Shown piece by piece: positions 1 to 8,239 of a DNA stretch of 64,000 nt. The stretch covers positions 1 to 64,000 of the forward strand of contig JAFZQJ010000020.1 in assembly GCA_017620395.1 (NCBI GenBank), given 5' to 3'. The position numbers were made by a program, and so were the translations under genes. Every line of letters starts with the position of its first letter. The stretch's first letter is position 1. The DNA is from Clostridia bacterium. GTDB taxonomy: Bacteria; Bacillota; Clostridia; Oscillospirales; RGIG8002. The notes under the pieces are model-generated. The model ran no database searches and was not told where the DNA came from. It was given only the letters and a program-made list of their open reading frames with translations.

Positions 1-2
1 TC

Positions 3-749
3 GTCACCGATGAAAACGGGGACCTCCTCGGCGGATGCATTTTGTCTGTTGACGGTCTGAGAACGGCATCGATTTATGACCTGTGGGTGGAAGAAGCGTT
101 TCGCCGGCAGGGGATGGCCTCTGCACTCCTACGGGAGGCTGAGCGTGAAGCAAGAAAACACGGCTGTTATCTCGCAATGGTCGGAACCTTTGACTGGCAG
201 GCAAAATCGTTCTACGACAAACACGGTTATATGCTCAACGACACCATGACAGGCGTGCCGAAGGGACATGACCACTTTTTTATGACAAAGCGGCTTTGTT
301 GCCCTTCCGCAGATTATATACCGTCAAGTCACCGACAATATGAGATCAAGCGCGGTGACGAAAAGGACGCAGAAATCCTTTCCGACAAATTACACGAATA
401 TGACAGCGCCATTGCACCTCGCGAGCATGAATACATCTCTCTGAGCAAGAAAATCGTGGACGAAAGCGGAAAGATCATCGCCGGATTTGTCGGCGGTGTT
501 GATGGCTGGAATGGCACAGATATAGATGCGCTCTGGGTGGAAGAAAAGTACCGTAATCAAGGGATCGGCTCTCAGCTCCTTGTCGAGTTAGAGCGGGAGG
601 TAAAGGAAAACGGTGCTGACGCTATGTTTATTGAAGCATTTGATTGGAATGTGGGATTTTTCAAAAAGAACGGCTATGAAAGAGTAACCGGCGTGCTCGA
701 GGATTATCCGAAAGGACATACCATGTACTGCATGGAGAAGCCTCTTTGA
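3..749 (+). CDS. Tandem GNAT acetyltransferase (5' end outside window)
   Basis: The reading frame is open from base 3, so the N-terminus lies outside the window. Two GNAT acetyltransferase modules are visible. The first is the C-terminal part of one domain, with LWVEEAFRRQGMASALLREAE as the acetyl-CoA loop (R/Q-x-x-G-x-G/A type) and FDWQAKSFYDKHGY behind it. The second (about 145 residues) has LWVEEKYRNQGIGSQLL and DWNVGFFKKNGY. The same two-domain layout recurs in the gene at 3114-4007, so the two are paralogues. GNAT enzymes move acetyl groups from acetyl-CoA to amines; the substrate cannot be read from sequence. Base composition is less GC-rich than the genes after 4076, which suggests acquisition. 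A remnant of an rRNA methyltransferase gene lies just downstream. Confidence 0.85.
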   Translation, partial: VTDENGDLLGGCILSVDGLRTASIYDLWVEEAFRRQGMASALLREAEREARKHGCYLAMVGTFDWQAKSFYDKHGYMLNDTMTGVPKGHDHFFMTKRLCCPSADYIPSSHRQYEIKRGDEKDAEILSDKLHEYDSAIAPREHEYISLSKKIVDESGKIIAGFVGGVDGWNGTDIDALWVEEKYRNQGIGSQLLVELEREVKENGADAMFIEAFDWNVGFFKKNGYERVTGVLEDYPKGHTMYCMEKPL

Positions 750-835
750 CTGGCACACTGACAAATTCCGGTTTGCGGAAATGATGCCGTCAACGCTGCC
801 CACTCGACCGTTTTAGAAAGCGGGAACTGCTCCAC

Positions 836-931
836 GAGGGCAGTCGTGACAACAGTGTAGATACTGATCTTTTTATTCACGCTTTTATCCCAAGGCATGT
901 CGAGACCGTCGCGCTGCTGACGAGAGTGTGA
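836..931 (+). pseudogene. Remnant of RlmD/RumA-type methyltransferase 3' end (copy 1)
   Basis: Read in the frame that ends with TGA at 929-931, this stretch gives a tail ending PRHVETVALLTRV. It matches the C-terminus of 23S rRNA m5U methyltransferases (RlmD/RumA family, typically DMFP-x-T-x-HVETVVLL). There is no start codon or Shine-Dalgarno and nothing else of the enzyme is present, so it is a fragment. It aligns without gaps to the copy ending at 3102 (about 62 of 87 identical bases by hand count from the shared CGTGAC). The lipoprotein gene starts 33 bases after its stop. Confidence 0.6.
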
Positions 932-964
932 CGGAGGCAGTCGAATCGTAAAAGGAGAGTCGTC

Positions 965-1924
965 ATGAAACGAATAATCGCTGCATTGCTGCTTGTTTGT
1001 ATACCGATATGCGCTTTGACCGGATGCGGTATGAAGCCGTCGATCGAATATGACGCCAAAACTCAGATAGTTCACGTTAAAGGAACAAATGACTACGCGT
1101 CGCTTTCGTTTCCGGATGAGATAAAAGACGCGCAGGCGGTGGACGTTGAAGGCGACGGATTTAAGTTCCACGCATATCTCGTCTTATTGCGGCAGTTGGG
1201 CGTGGACGAACAGACGGAATTACCCGGTCTGATCGACAGAACGGCGAAAAGCATCAGCTTTATCCGGCAGTATCTGCGTGAAAACGCGGGGACCGCGTAT
1301 CCGTCCGAACTCGCGGAGCTTCCGGTCGTGATCAGGCTCGATAATTCTTATGATTATCAGACGGATGAGGAGCAGATCACGCTTAAGTATAACGAGATCG
1401 GGACGCACAGAGAGTTTCTGTATCTGCTCGCCCTGATGAACAGCGACGCCGTCGGCTGGGAGCATCTCGGCTACGCGTGGTACGTCGGCACCTGTATCGA
1501 TCCGTATACAGAAGTTATCGAGCAGTGGCCGGTCGTTCCGGAGCTCCCTTATTATAATCAGTGCATCGCCGGAGGCATCGATCCCGATAACGTGACCGCC
1601 GCGGATTATCGCACCTTCTATGACGCCTGCGCGCGGGTCAGCTTTGAAAAAGGTCTGACGCACTGGGGAAGCTACTGCGAGAGTTTGCCTGTAACGGCTG
1701 AACCCGACTTTTCGCGATTCAAAGACAAAGAAAAGGGAGATACCGTGCTGACGGCGTTCACGGCGGCGTCTTTCCTCGCCTGGCTTGACGAGGCGTACGG
1801 CTTTGAACAGCTCAGCTTGTTCTGCTTCGGGCAGAAGACCTTTGAAGAGGCGTTCGGCAAAAACTTCAGCGTCGCGTACAAAGAGTGGCGCACGTGGATA
1901 ACGGAGACCTATCCCGCGGAATGA
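965..1924 (+). CDS. Putative lipoprotein, unknown function
   Basis: This 319-residue protein starts with a basic and hydrophobic signal sequence ending in a lipobox (LTGC, cysteine at about residue 20), so it should be lipid-anchored on the outer face of the membrane. A GGAG motif lies a few bases before the ATG. I do not recognise the body with certainty. The C-terminal part (residues 220-319: FLAWLDEAYGF, then EAFGKNFSVAYKEWRTWI) resembles the helical tail of exported MA-type gluzincin peptidases, but I see no HExxH zinc motif, so I make no enzymatic call. It follows a methyltransferase-tail remnant ending at 931, the same arrangement as the genes at 2223 and 3114. Confidence 0.75.
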   Translation: MKRIIAALLLVCIPICALTGCGMKPSIEYDAKTQIVHVKGTNDYASLSFPDEIKDAQAVDVEGDGFKFHAYLVLLRQLGVDEQTELPGLIDRTAKSISFIRQYLRENAGTAYPSELAELPVVIRLDNSYDYQTDEEQITLKYNEIGTHREFLYLLALMNSDAVGWEHLGYAWYVGTCIDPYTEVIEQWPVVPELPYYNQCIAGGIDPDNVTAADYRTFYDACARVSFEKGLTHWGSYCESLPVTAEPDFSRFKDKEKGDTVLTAFTAASFLAWLDEAYGFEQLSLFCFGQKTFEEAFGKNFSVAYKEWRTWITETYPAE

Positions 1925-1949
1925 CAGAACGGGATTTACGGAGAAAGCT

Positions 1950-2208
1950 ATGACAGTAAGATGCGTATGGGAACATAACGGCGGCGATAGCATCCTTTAT
2001 GCCGAAAACTTTGTCGGAGCTTTTACAAGAGGGCCGTCGCGGGAAGAAGCCGGAGCGGGTCGTATATATCTCATGCGACGTCGCCACCCAGGCGCGCGAT
2101 CTGAAGCTTTTCGCCGAGCGCGGCTACAAGACCGTCAAGGCGCAGGGCATAGATATGTTCCCGCGCACCGCGCATGTGGAATCAGTCGTATTGATAACAA
2201 AAATGTGA
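1950..2208 (+). pseudogene. Two-part gene remnant: short N-terminal fragment joined to RlmD/RumA-like C-terminus (copy 2)
   Basis: From 1950 a frame with its own GGAG-type Shine-Dalgarno encodes about 30 residues ([20 protein letters not shown] and onward). This looks like the start of a small conserved Clostridia protein, recalled with low certainty. From about 2035, in another frame, comes [20 protein letters not shown] and then [19 protein letters not shown], stop at 2206-2208. This is the last ~55 residues of a 23S rRNA m5U methyltransferase (the VYISCD motif is the strand after the catalytic region). Neither half can make a functional product. The lipoprotein gene starts 14 bases after the stop. 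Confidence 0.7.
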
Positions 2209-2222
2209 AAGGAGTCTGGGAT

Positions 2223-2975
2223 ATGAGAAAGCTTACTGCTGTTTTCTTAGTTGTGTTATTTCTTTGTATGCTTTTATCTTCATGCTCAACCACTGCCAAT
2301 GAATCTGAAGCAAACGGTTCGGAATCTGAAACATCACAGATTGATACACAAGAGTGGATGCATACTGAATGTTCAAAAGATTATGTGAAGGAGTTCATGT
2401 CCATCTTAGGAACTGTTAAAGGCGATGGACTGCTCTCCGGCTATGACCTTGATGAAGAACATTGTTATAATGTTACGCCAAGCGCAGTGTCAGAGAGCAC
2501 CGATATCAAAATCTTTAAGTTCAGTGATTCGTGCGCATCGTTCGCATTGATAGACGGCGAAGTCTTTGAAATCTGCCCTTCTTTTGGTGGATATGGGTTT
2601 TTCAATGCCGTTCCATGGGATTACGATGCGGACGGAACAATGGATTTGCTGATTGCTTCTTCATGGGGATCGGGTATGCATCGTTCCGAAATATCCGTTT
2701 TTAATGTGAAAACAAAACAATCGAAAGTAATATGCACATCATTGGAGCATGAAAACACAAATTCGGAAAACGATTGGTTTGTAGCAACTCAATCTCCATC
2801 CTCATACACGGGCGATCCGAAAGAAGTGCCAATCTTCTATGTTGTTTATTCGGCAGAGATGAAAAGCGGCGATAGTCTTGTAGATTTGTCTTATCTTGCC
2901 AAATCGTGTGTTGGTTCGATTGATCTCGAAGATGGAACGCCTGTATTTCATCCATACAAAGCGAGTGAAGAATAA
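2223..2975 (+). CDS. Putative lipoprotein with FG-GAP-like segment
   Basis: This 250-residue exported protein has a hydrophobic signal peptide and a lipobox (LSSC, cysteine near residue 20), followed by a serine/glutamate-rich linker, as in surface lipoproteins of Gram-positives. Around residues 135-150 the segment DYDADGTMDLLIASSW resembles an FG-GAP/VCBS-type calcium-binding blade, but only one copy is visible. The start is the ATG after AAAGGAG (2209-2215). The gene is clearly more AT-rich than its neighbours after 4076. Function is unknown. It sits 14 bases after methyltransferase-tail copy 2 and is followed by tail copy 3. Confidence 0.75.
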   Translation: MRKLTAVFLVVLFLCMLLSSCSTTANESEANGSESETSQIDTQEWMHTECSKDYVKEFMSILGTVKGDGLLSGYDLDEEHCYNVTPSAVSESTDIKIFKFSDSCASFALIDGEVFEICPSFGGYGFFNAVPWDYDADGTMDLLIASSWGSGMHRSEISVFNVKTKQSKVICTSLEHENTNSENDWFVATQSPSSYTGDPKEVPIFYVVYSAEMKSGDSLVDLSYLAKSCVGSIDLEDGTPVFHPYKASEE

Positions 2976-3006
2976 GAATTCATGTGGTCAACGGCATATT
3001 CCTGAC

Positions 3007-3102
3007 GCCGAGGGTCGTGACTACAGCATAGATATGTGTCATTTTATTCACGCTGTTGTCCCGAGGCACGTCGAGACGGTGGTATTAATGACAAAAAACT
3101 AA
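3007..3102 (+). pseudogene. Remnant of RlmD/RumA-type methyltransferase 3' end (copy 3)
   Basis: The frame ending with TAA at 3100-3102 reads GRDYSIDM, about nine unrelated residues, then PRHVETVVLMTKN, the C-terminal signature of RlmD/RumA methyltransferases. Relative to copy 2 there is an insertion of about 20 bases between GATATGT and TCCCG. Copy 1 carries an insertion at the same place, so copies 1 and 3 share a history. No start site is present. The GNAT gene begins 11 bases after the stop. Confidence 0.6.
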
Positions 3103-3113
3103 GAGGGAAAAAT

Positions 3114-4007
3114 ATGGAGAATTTAAAATTAAGAAGAAGTGCCCGTAAAGATTCGGAACGAATTGAGAATCTTGTTAATGAGCTTAATTTTAAGCTCGTT
3201 CCGCCTGCAGACGGATTCGGTGATGAAGAAGAGACAATTTGTAAAAAAATATCAGACAAGGACGGCAATATAATTGCCGGATGTGTCGGATATATCTATC
3301 CATGGGGTTGTCTGTTCGTTGATGACTTGTGGGTAGATGAAAAATACCGCAGGCAGGAACTGGGTTCGCACCTTTTGCAGACGTTGGAAGATATTGCAGT
3401 AAACAGAGGCTGCTATTTGTCAGTTCTGGGCACAGGGGATTTTCAGGCTAAACCTTTTTATTTAAAACACGGATACGCGCTTTACGGAACGGTTTATGAC
3501 CATCCCCTCGGACACGAGGACTATGAATTGTTCAAACGTCTGGATGAAGAACAACCTAAACGACCCTGTAAGCAGATTGCGTATCAGATATCGGATGGTA
3601 CCGAGGAGGACGGGGAAAAGATCGGCGATAAGCTTTACGAGTATAATTTGCCATTCCTTAATCCAAAACACGATTACATCAAGATCAACCGGAAGCTTGT
3701 CGACGAAAACGGCAAGGCCGTCGCCGCGATCATGGCGGGCGTGAGCGGATACGACACGGCATATGTCTGGAAGATATGGGTCGATGAAGAATATCGTGAT
3801 CAAGGACTCGGGACGCGGCTCATAAAACATTTTGAAAAGAAGGCAAAAGAAAAGGGCGCAAACAAAATAGTCATTGAAGAAGTATATGACTGGAACGTCG
3901 GTTTCTTCTTGAAAAGCGGTTATAACGTTGCCTGCGAATTGACTGATTTACCTAAAGGACATAGTTACTACGTTGTTGATAAAGACCTTAAAGGCGATAG
4001 AGTATGA
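3114..4007 (+). CDS. Tandem GNAT acetyltransferase
   Basis: This 297-residue cytosolic protein has two GNAT domains. Domain 1 (about 1-145) has LWVDEKYRRQELGSHLLQ as its acetyl-CoA loop and FQAKPFYLKHGY. Domain 2 (about 150-297) has IWVDEEYRDQGLGTRLIKHF and DWNVGFFLKSGY. In domain 1 the usual G-x-G of the loop has become E-L-G, so that domain may be weakened. It is the full-length paralogue of the partial gene at the left edge. The start is the ATG after AGAGGG, because the frame upstream is methyltransferase-tail remnant. Substrate is unknown. Composition is AT-rich relative to the downstream genes. Confidence 0.85.
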   Translation: MENLKLRRSARKDSERIENLVNELNFKLVPPADGFGDEEETICKKISDKDGNIIAGCVGYIYPWGCLFVDDLWVDEKYRRQELGSHLLQTLEDIAVNRGCYLSVLGTGDFQAKPFYLKHGYALYGTVYDHPLGHEDYELFKRLDEEQPKRPCKQIAYQISDGTEEDGEKIGDKLYEYNLPFLNPKHDYIKINRKLVDENGKAVAAIMAGVSGYDTAYVWKIWVDEEYRDQGLGTRLIKHFEKKAKEKGANKIVIEEVYDWNVGFFLKSGYNVACELTDLPKGHSYYVVDKDLKGDRV

Positions 4008-4075
4008 CGGATTGAACTTCTGAAGCGGTTTTATTATTCAAATTGCGGTCAAACCGTTTGAAAGGGTGTGGCGTT

Positions 4076-5173
4076 ATGGAAACCGTTAAAAAGAGAAAAG
4101 GCCTGTGGTGGAAGATACCCGTCGCCGTTCTTTTGGTGATACTGCTCGTCGCCGGCGGCTACGTGGCATACGTCTTCATCAGCTACAGCCGCATCGAAGA
4201 CAACAAGGTCCTTGAAGTCAAGGGCGGCGCCGCCGAAACCGCCGTCACCGGCAGGGAATACACCGCCGTCAGCTTCAACATCGGCTTCGGCGCGTACACG
4301 CCGGACTTCACCTTCTTCATGGACGGCGGCAAGGAGAGCCGCGCGCGTTCCGAGGAGAGCGTCCTCGAATGCGTCGACGGCGCCGCGAAGACCGCGCTTT
4401 CCTTCGAGCCGGATTTCGTCTTCTTCCAGGAGGTCGACACCGACTCCGACCGCAGCTTCCACGTCGATCAGGAGGAGCGGCTGATCGGGCTTTTCAAGAG
4501 CGCGGGCGGCTTCGACAGCGTTTTCGCGCAGAACTATCATTCCGCTTATCTGATGTACCCGATCCTGCATCCGCACGGCGCCTCAAACTCTGGCCTGCTT
4601 ACGATGAGCCGTGCGAATATAACCTCTTCGCTGCGCAGAAGTCTGCCGATAGCGACCGGAGTAAAGAAGATACTCGACCTCGACCGCTGCTACAGCGTAT
4701 CCCGCGTCCCCGTCGACAACGGCAGGGAGCTCGTGCTTTTCAACATTCACGCCTCCGCCTACGGCACGGACGCCTCCCAGGGCAACGCGCAGATGGAGAT
4801 GCTACTGAACGATATGAAGGCGGAGTACGACAAGGGCAACTACGTTATATGCGGCGGCGACTACAACCACGATTTCACCGGCGGCTCCGTCAAGTATTTC
4901 GACCCCGGCGTGACCGAGCTGTTCAGCTGGTGCCAGCCCTTCCCGGCGGAGCTGATCCCCGAGGGCCTGTCAAGATGCACCGACTACGCCGAGGGAGTGG
5001 TCCCATCCACGCGCAACACGGATATCCCGTATTCCGAAGACAGCTTCGTCGTCATTCTTGACGGCTTCATAATTTCCGACAACGTGACCTGCGGCTACGT
5101 GCAGAATATCGACGCCGGATTCAAGTATACCGACCACAACCCGGTCGTAATAAAGTTCACGCTTGAGCCGTGA
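4076..5173 (+). CDS. Endonuclease/exonuclease/phosphatase-family protein, membrane-anchored
   Basis: Residues 12-35 form one strong membrane segment near the N-terminus (signal anchor), so the 330-residue catalytic part should lie outside the cell. It has the EEP (DNase I-like) signatures: VSFNIGF at the start of the fold, FFQEVD with the metal-binding glutamate (about residue 124), VICGGDYNHDF matching the G-D-x-N-x-D motif, and YTDHNPVVI matching the S/T-D-H-x-P motif at the C-terminus. The family hydrolyses phosphodiester or phosphomonoester bonds in nucleic acids, phosphoinositides or sphingomyelin; the substrate is not clear here. The start is the ATG after AAAGGGTG. Confidence 0.85.
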   Translation: METVKKRKGLWWKIPVAVLLVILLVAGGYVAYVFISYSRIEDNKVLEVKGGAAETAVTGREYTAVSFNIGFGAYTPDFTFFMDGGKESRARSEESVLECVDGAAKTALSFEPDFVFFQEVDTDSDRSFHVDQEERLIGLFKSAGGFDSVFAQNYHSAYLMYPILHPHGASNSGLLTMSRANITSSLRRSLPIATGVKKILDLDRCYSVSRVPVDNGRELVLFNIHASAYGTDASQGNAQMEMLLNDMKAEYDKGNYVICGGDYNHDFTGGSVKYFDPGVTELFSWCQPFPAELIPEGLSRCTDYAEGVVPSTRNTDIPYSEDSFVVILDGFIISDNVTCGYVQNIDAGFKYTDHNPVVIKFTLEP

Positions 5174-5276
5174 CGGGCGGAAGCGGCGTCGCTGCCGCTA
5201 TACGGAAAAAGGCCGTCCGGCGGCATAATAGAAGAGCCGTTCGGTCGATAATTCAATAACACGATAGGAGGACGTT

Positions 5277-6401
5277 ATGAAAAGTTCAGTTGACGCGCGC
5301 AAAGTGCGGTATCTCGCTTACGGACTTTCAATCTGCTTTTTCCTGATACATATCGGGATGTTCCTGTTATTCAACGCTTACGGCGTTAAACCGATGGCGT
5401 ATTTCAACGTATTCTCCATCGTGTTTTATCTCGGCACTCTGCTGATGATAAAAAAGGGAATGCTGTGGCTGTATTCGGTCTCGGTGCTTCTCGAGGTCGC
5501 GGTGCATATGTTTATGGCGGTGTGCTTCGTAGGCGTGAGCGCCGGCTTCCAGGTGACCCTCATCGGTATGAACGCGCTTGCGTTCTGCGCGGAGTTCACC
5601 AGCGTCAAGCTTAAAAAGCGCCGCGTGTCGGGGCTTATCCTCGGCGGCGTGTGCATGGCGTTTTATATCGCTAGCTTTATAATCAGCAGGCTCGCGCCGC
5701 CGGAATACGAGCTGTCGATGGAGTTCAATTTCTGGCTGCAGCTTTCCTGGGGCGTCATCGTTTTCGCGGCGAACATACTCTTCCTTAAGCTCTTCGTCAC
5801 GAGCGCCCTGCGTTCCGACCGCAACTTCCACGTCGTGCAGACTCTCGCGGAGGCGATCGACGCGAAGGACCCGTACACCAGAGGCCATTCGATACGCGTC
5901 GCCACGTATTCGCGCGAGATCGCGAGGCGCGCCGGTATGAGCGATAAAGCGCAGGAGGACGTCTTTATGATGGGGCTCCTGCATGACGTCGGCAAGATCG
6001 GCGTGCCGGACGCCGTAATCAACAAGCCCGGCAGACTGACCGACGAGGAATTCGGCGTCATCAAAAAGCATACCGTGACCGGCGCGAGGATACTTGACAA
6101 GATCGAGGAAATGCCCGAGCTCGCCGTCGGGGCGCGGCGCCACCACGAGAGGATCGACGGCGCCGGCTATCCCTCCGGCCTGAAGGGCGACGAGATACCC
6201 GTCGAGGCGCGGATCCTCGCCGTCGCGGACGCCTACGACGCCATGACCAGCAAGCGCAGCTACAGAGACGCGATGCCGCAGAGCAAGGTACGCGAGGAGA
6301 TCGAGAACGGGCTCGGCGCCCAGTTCGACGAGAAGTTCGGCAGGATCATGCTCGAGATGATAGACGAGGATAAGGATTTCCTGCTTCGCGAAAGCGCATA
6401 A
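5277..6401 (+). CDS. Membrane HD-GYP domain protein (putative c-di-GMP phosphodiesterase)
   Basis: The first ~175 residues hold about six hydrophobic segments, followed by a HD-GYP domain (about 185-370). The metal-binding HD pair is at residues 236-237 (LLHDVGKIG) and the HHExxDGxGYP motif starts at residue 289 (HHERIDGAGYP), so the active-site signatures are complete. HD-GYP enzymes break down cyclic di-GMP or related cyclic dinucleotides. The membrane part is of no family I recognise and could be a sensor. A second protein of the same design follows 38 bases downstream, so the two are probably co-transcribed. A perfect AGGAGG lies ahead of the ATG. Confidence 0.9.
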   Translation: MKSSVDARKVRYLAYGLSICFFLIHIGMFLLFNAYGVKPMAYFNVFSIVFYLGTLLMIKKGMLWLYSVSVLLEVAVHMFMAVCFVGVSAGFQVTLIGMNALAFCAEFTSVKLKKRRVSGLILGGVCMAFYIASFIISRLAPPEYELSMEFNFWLQLSWGVIVFAANILFLKLFVTSALRSDRNFHVVQTLAEAIDAKDPYTRGHSIRVATYSREIARRAGMSDKAQEDVFMMGLLHDVGKIGVPDAVINKPGRLTDEEFGVIKKHTVTGARILDKIEEMPELAVGARRHHERIDGAGYPSGLKGDEIPVEARILAVADAYDAMTSKRSYRDAMPQSKVREEIENGLGAQFDEKFGRIMLEMIDEDKDFLLRESA

Positions 6402-6439
6402 CTTCACATACTACGCTTTAAGTATTCGGAGGCGTTTTA

Positions 6440-7639
6440 ATGAAATCGCTTAAAAGCCTGTGGAAAACGCTCGGCAGAAACATATACGTCGGCAGCCGTC
6501 TGAAAGCGAATCTTATCGCGCTGACCAGCGTCAGCGTCGCGACCGCGCTGCTCGGCGTCGTTCTGATAGTCATGAACGTAATCAATGGCGACGTGGTTAT
6601 GCTTATACCGTCGATCCTCACCTTTATTGGCGGCGCGAGCTGCGGCTTTATCGCCGGAGTGCTGAAAAAGCGCGAGATCGCCGCGGCGATACCGAGCATT
6701 TTCTGCACGGTCATGTTTACCGTCTACGCCCTGACCGGAATGGGGGACGGCACGGCGATCTTCTGGTCGCTTTTCATGCCGATCGGACTTTGCTACTTCG
6801 TCAGCATCAGATACGGAATAGTTCTGTCGCTGTATCATTCTCTGCTTTATATAATCCTGTTTTATACGCCGATAAAGGAGAAAATGGCGGAGCATTATTC
6901 GCCCACGCTTATGGCGCGTTTCCCGCTCGTATTCATCGGGATCGCGGCGTTCACGATAATAGCGATGATACAGTACCACAAGAGCGTGCTTTTCGAGATC
7001 GACTACACCGAGCAGCTTCACGCGGAGGTCGAGAAGCAGACGCGCGCCGCGACCGAGCGCGCCGAGAAGCTCGAGCGGCTTTCCGACGAAATGGTGGAAA
7101 CGCTTGCGTACACGATCGACGCGAAGGATAAATACACCAACGGCCATTCGTTCAGAGTCATGGAATACTCCGTTGCGCTCGCCGAGTCGCTCGGCATGGA
7201 GCCCGCGGAAGTGAACGAGCTTCACCGCGAGGCGCTGCTGCACGACATAGGCAAGATAGGCATCCCGGACAGCGTGCTGAACAAGCCGGGCAAGCTGACC
7301 GACGAGGAGTTCGCGATAATAAAATCGCACACGACCATAGGCGGCAACATCCTCTCGAAATACAGCGATCTTGAGGACGCCGCCTCCGCGGCGATACACC
7401 ACCACGAGCGCTACGACGGCAGCGGATACCCAGAAGGCATCGCGGGCGCGGACATACCCGAGCATTCGCGCATAATTTCGATTGCGGACGCCTATGATGC
7501 GATGAACTCCTCTCGTATCTACAGGGCGGCGCTTCCGCGCGACGTCATCCGCCGCGAGCTCGTGAACGGAAGCGGAACGCAGTTCGACCCCGTCTTACTC
7601 GAGGCGTTCCTCGTTTTGTTTGACGGAGAAAAAGTATGA
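6440..7639 (+). CDS. Membrane HD-GYP domain protein (putative c-di-GMP phosphodiesterase)
   Basis: About six membrane segments (residues 25-185) are followed by a short coiled-coil linker (EKQTRAATERAEKLERLSDE) and a HD-GYP domain. LLHDIGKIG has its histidine at residue 268, and HHERYDGSGYPEG starts near residue 320, so the metal and GYP motifs are intact. The domain order matches the upstream neighbour, but the membrane part differs. The start is the ATG after CGGAGG. The stop overlaps the ATG of the next gene (ATGA), so translation is probably coupled. No GGDEF cyclase is visible in the window. Confidence 0.9.
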   Translation: MKSLKSLWKTLGRNIYVGSRLKANLIALTSVSVATALLGVVLIVMNVINGDVVMLIPSILTFIGGASCGFIAGVLKKREIAAAIPSIFCTVMFTVYALTGMGDGTAIFWSLFMPIGLCYFVSIRYGIVLSLYHSLLYIILFYTPIKEKMAEHYSPTLMARFPLVFIGIAAFTIIAMIQYHKSVLFEIDYTEQLHAEVEKQTRAATERAEKLERLSDEMVETLAYTIDAKDKYTNGHSFRVMEYSVALAESLGMEPAEVNELHREALLHDIGKIGIPDSVLNKPGKLTDEEFAIIKSHTTIGGNILSKYSDLEDAASAAIHHHERYDGSGYPEGIAGADIPEHSRIISIADAYDAMNSSRIYRAALPRDVIRRELVNGSGTQFDPVLLEAFLVLFDGEKV

Positions 7640-8217
7640 GCGACGGACGCGACAAAATCGAAACTTTTTACACGAGCGACAGGCGCGAATGGCGCGAATA
7701 TCTCGCCACGCATTTCGAGACGGATTCGGAGATATGGTTCGTCTTTCCGACGAAGGATTCCGGCGAGCCGGCGCTCTCCTACAACGACGCGGTCGAGGAG
7801 GCGCTCTGCTTCGGCTGGATAGACAGCACCAACAGCCGCCCGGACGAATTCCACTGCGCCCGCCGCTTCACGCCGCGGAAAAAGGGCAGCCCGTACTCCC
7901 GCCCGAATATCGAGCGTCTTATATGGCTCGACGCGCGCGGAATGATACACCCCTCGGTGCGCGAAAGCGTGCTCCCGATAATCAGAGCGCCGTTCGTTTT
8001 CCCGCGGGACATAACCGACGCGCTTAAAGCGGACGAAACGGTGTGGGAGAACTATCAGCGCTTTTCGGAGCCTTACAAGCGCATCCGCGTCGCCTATATC
8101 GAGGCGGCGAGAAAACGCCCCGAAGAGTTCGCGAAGCGGCTGAACAGCTTCATCGAGAAGACCCGCCGCGGCAAGCTCATCATGGGCTACGGCGGGATAG
8201 AGAAGTATTACCGTTGA
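7636..8217 (+). CDS. YdeI/OmpD-associated family protein
   Basis: This 193-residue soluble protein has the hallmarks of the YdeI/OmpD-associated ('bacteriocin-protection') family: an N-terminal SxxEWREYLATH segment, EEALCFGWIDS, then RFTPRKKGSPYSRPNIER, and a C-terminal helical region with RP.EFAKRLNSFIEKTRRGK. The biochemical role of the family is not settled. The start codon overlaps the stop of the HD-GYP gene. Confidence 0.85.
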   Translation: MSDGRDKIETFYTSDRREWREYLATHFETDSEIWFVFPTKDSGEPALSYNDAVEEALCFGWIDSTNSRPDEFHCARRFTPRKKGSPYSRPNIERLIWLDARGMIHPSVRESVLPIIRAPFVFPRDITDALKADETVWENYQRFSEPYKRIRVAYIEAARKRPEEFAKRLNSFIEKTRRGKLIMGYGGIEKYYR

Positions 8218-8239
8218 CTTTTTCGGGAGCGAAAGCATT

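Noticed and set aside
965-1924. Calling the first lipoprotein a zinc peptidase from its C-terminal helices
   Set aside because: No HExxH or other zinc motif was found, so the resemblance is not enough for a functional call.
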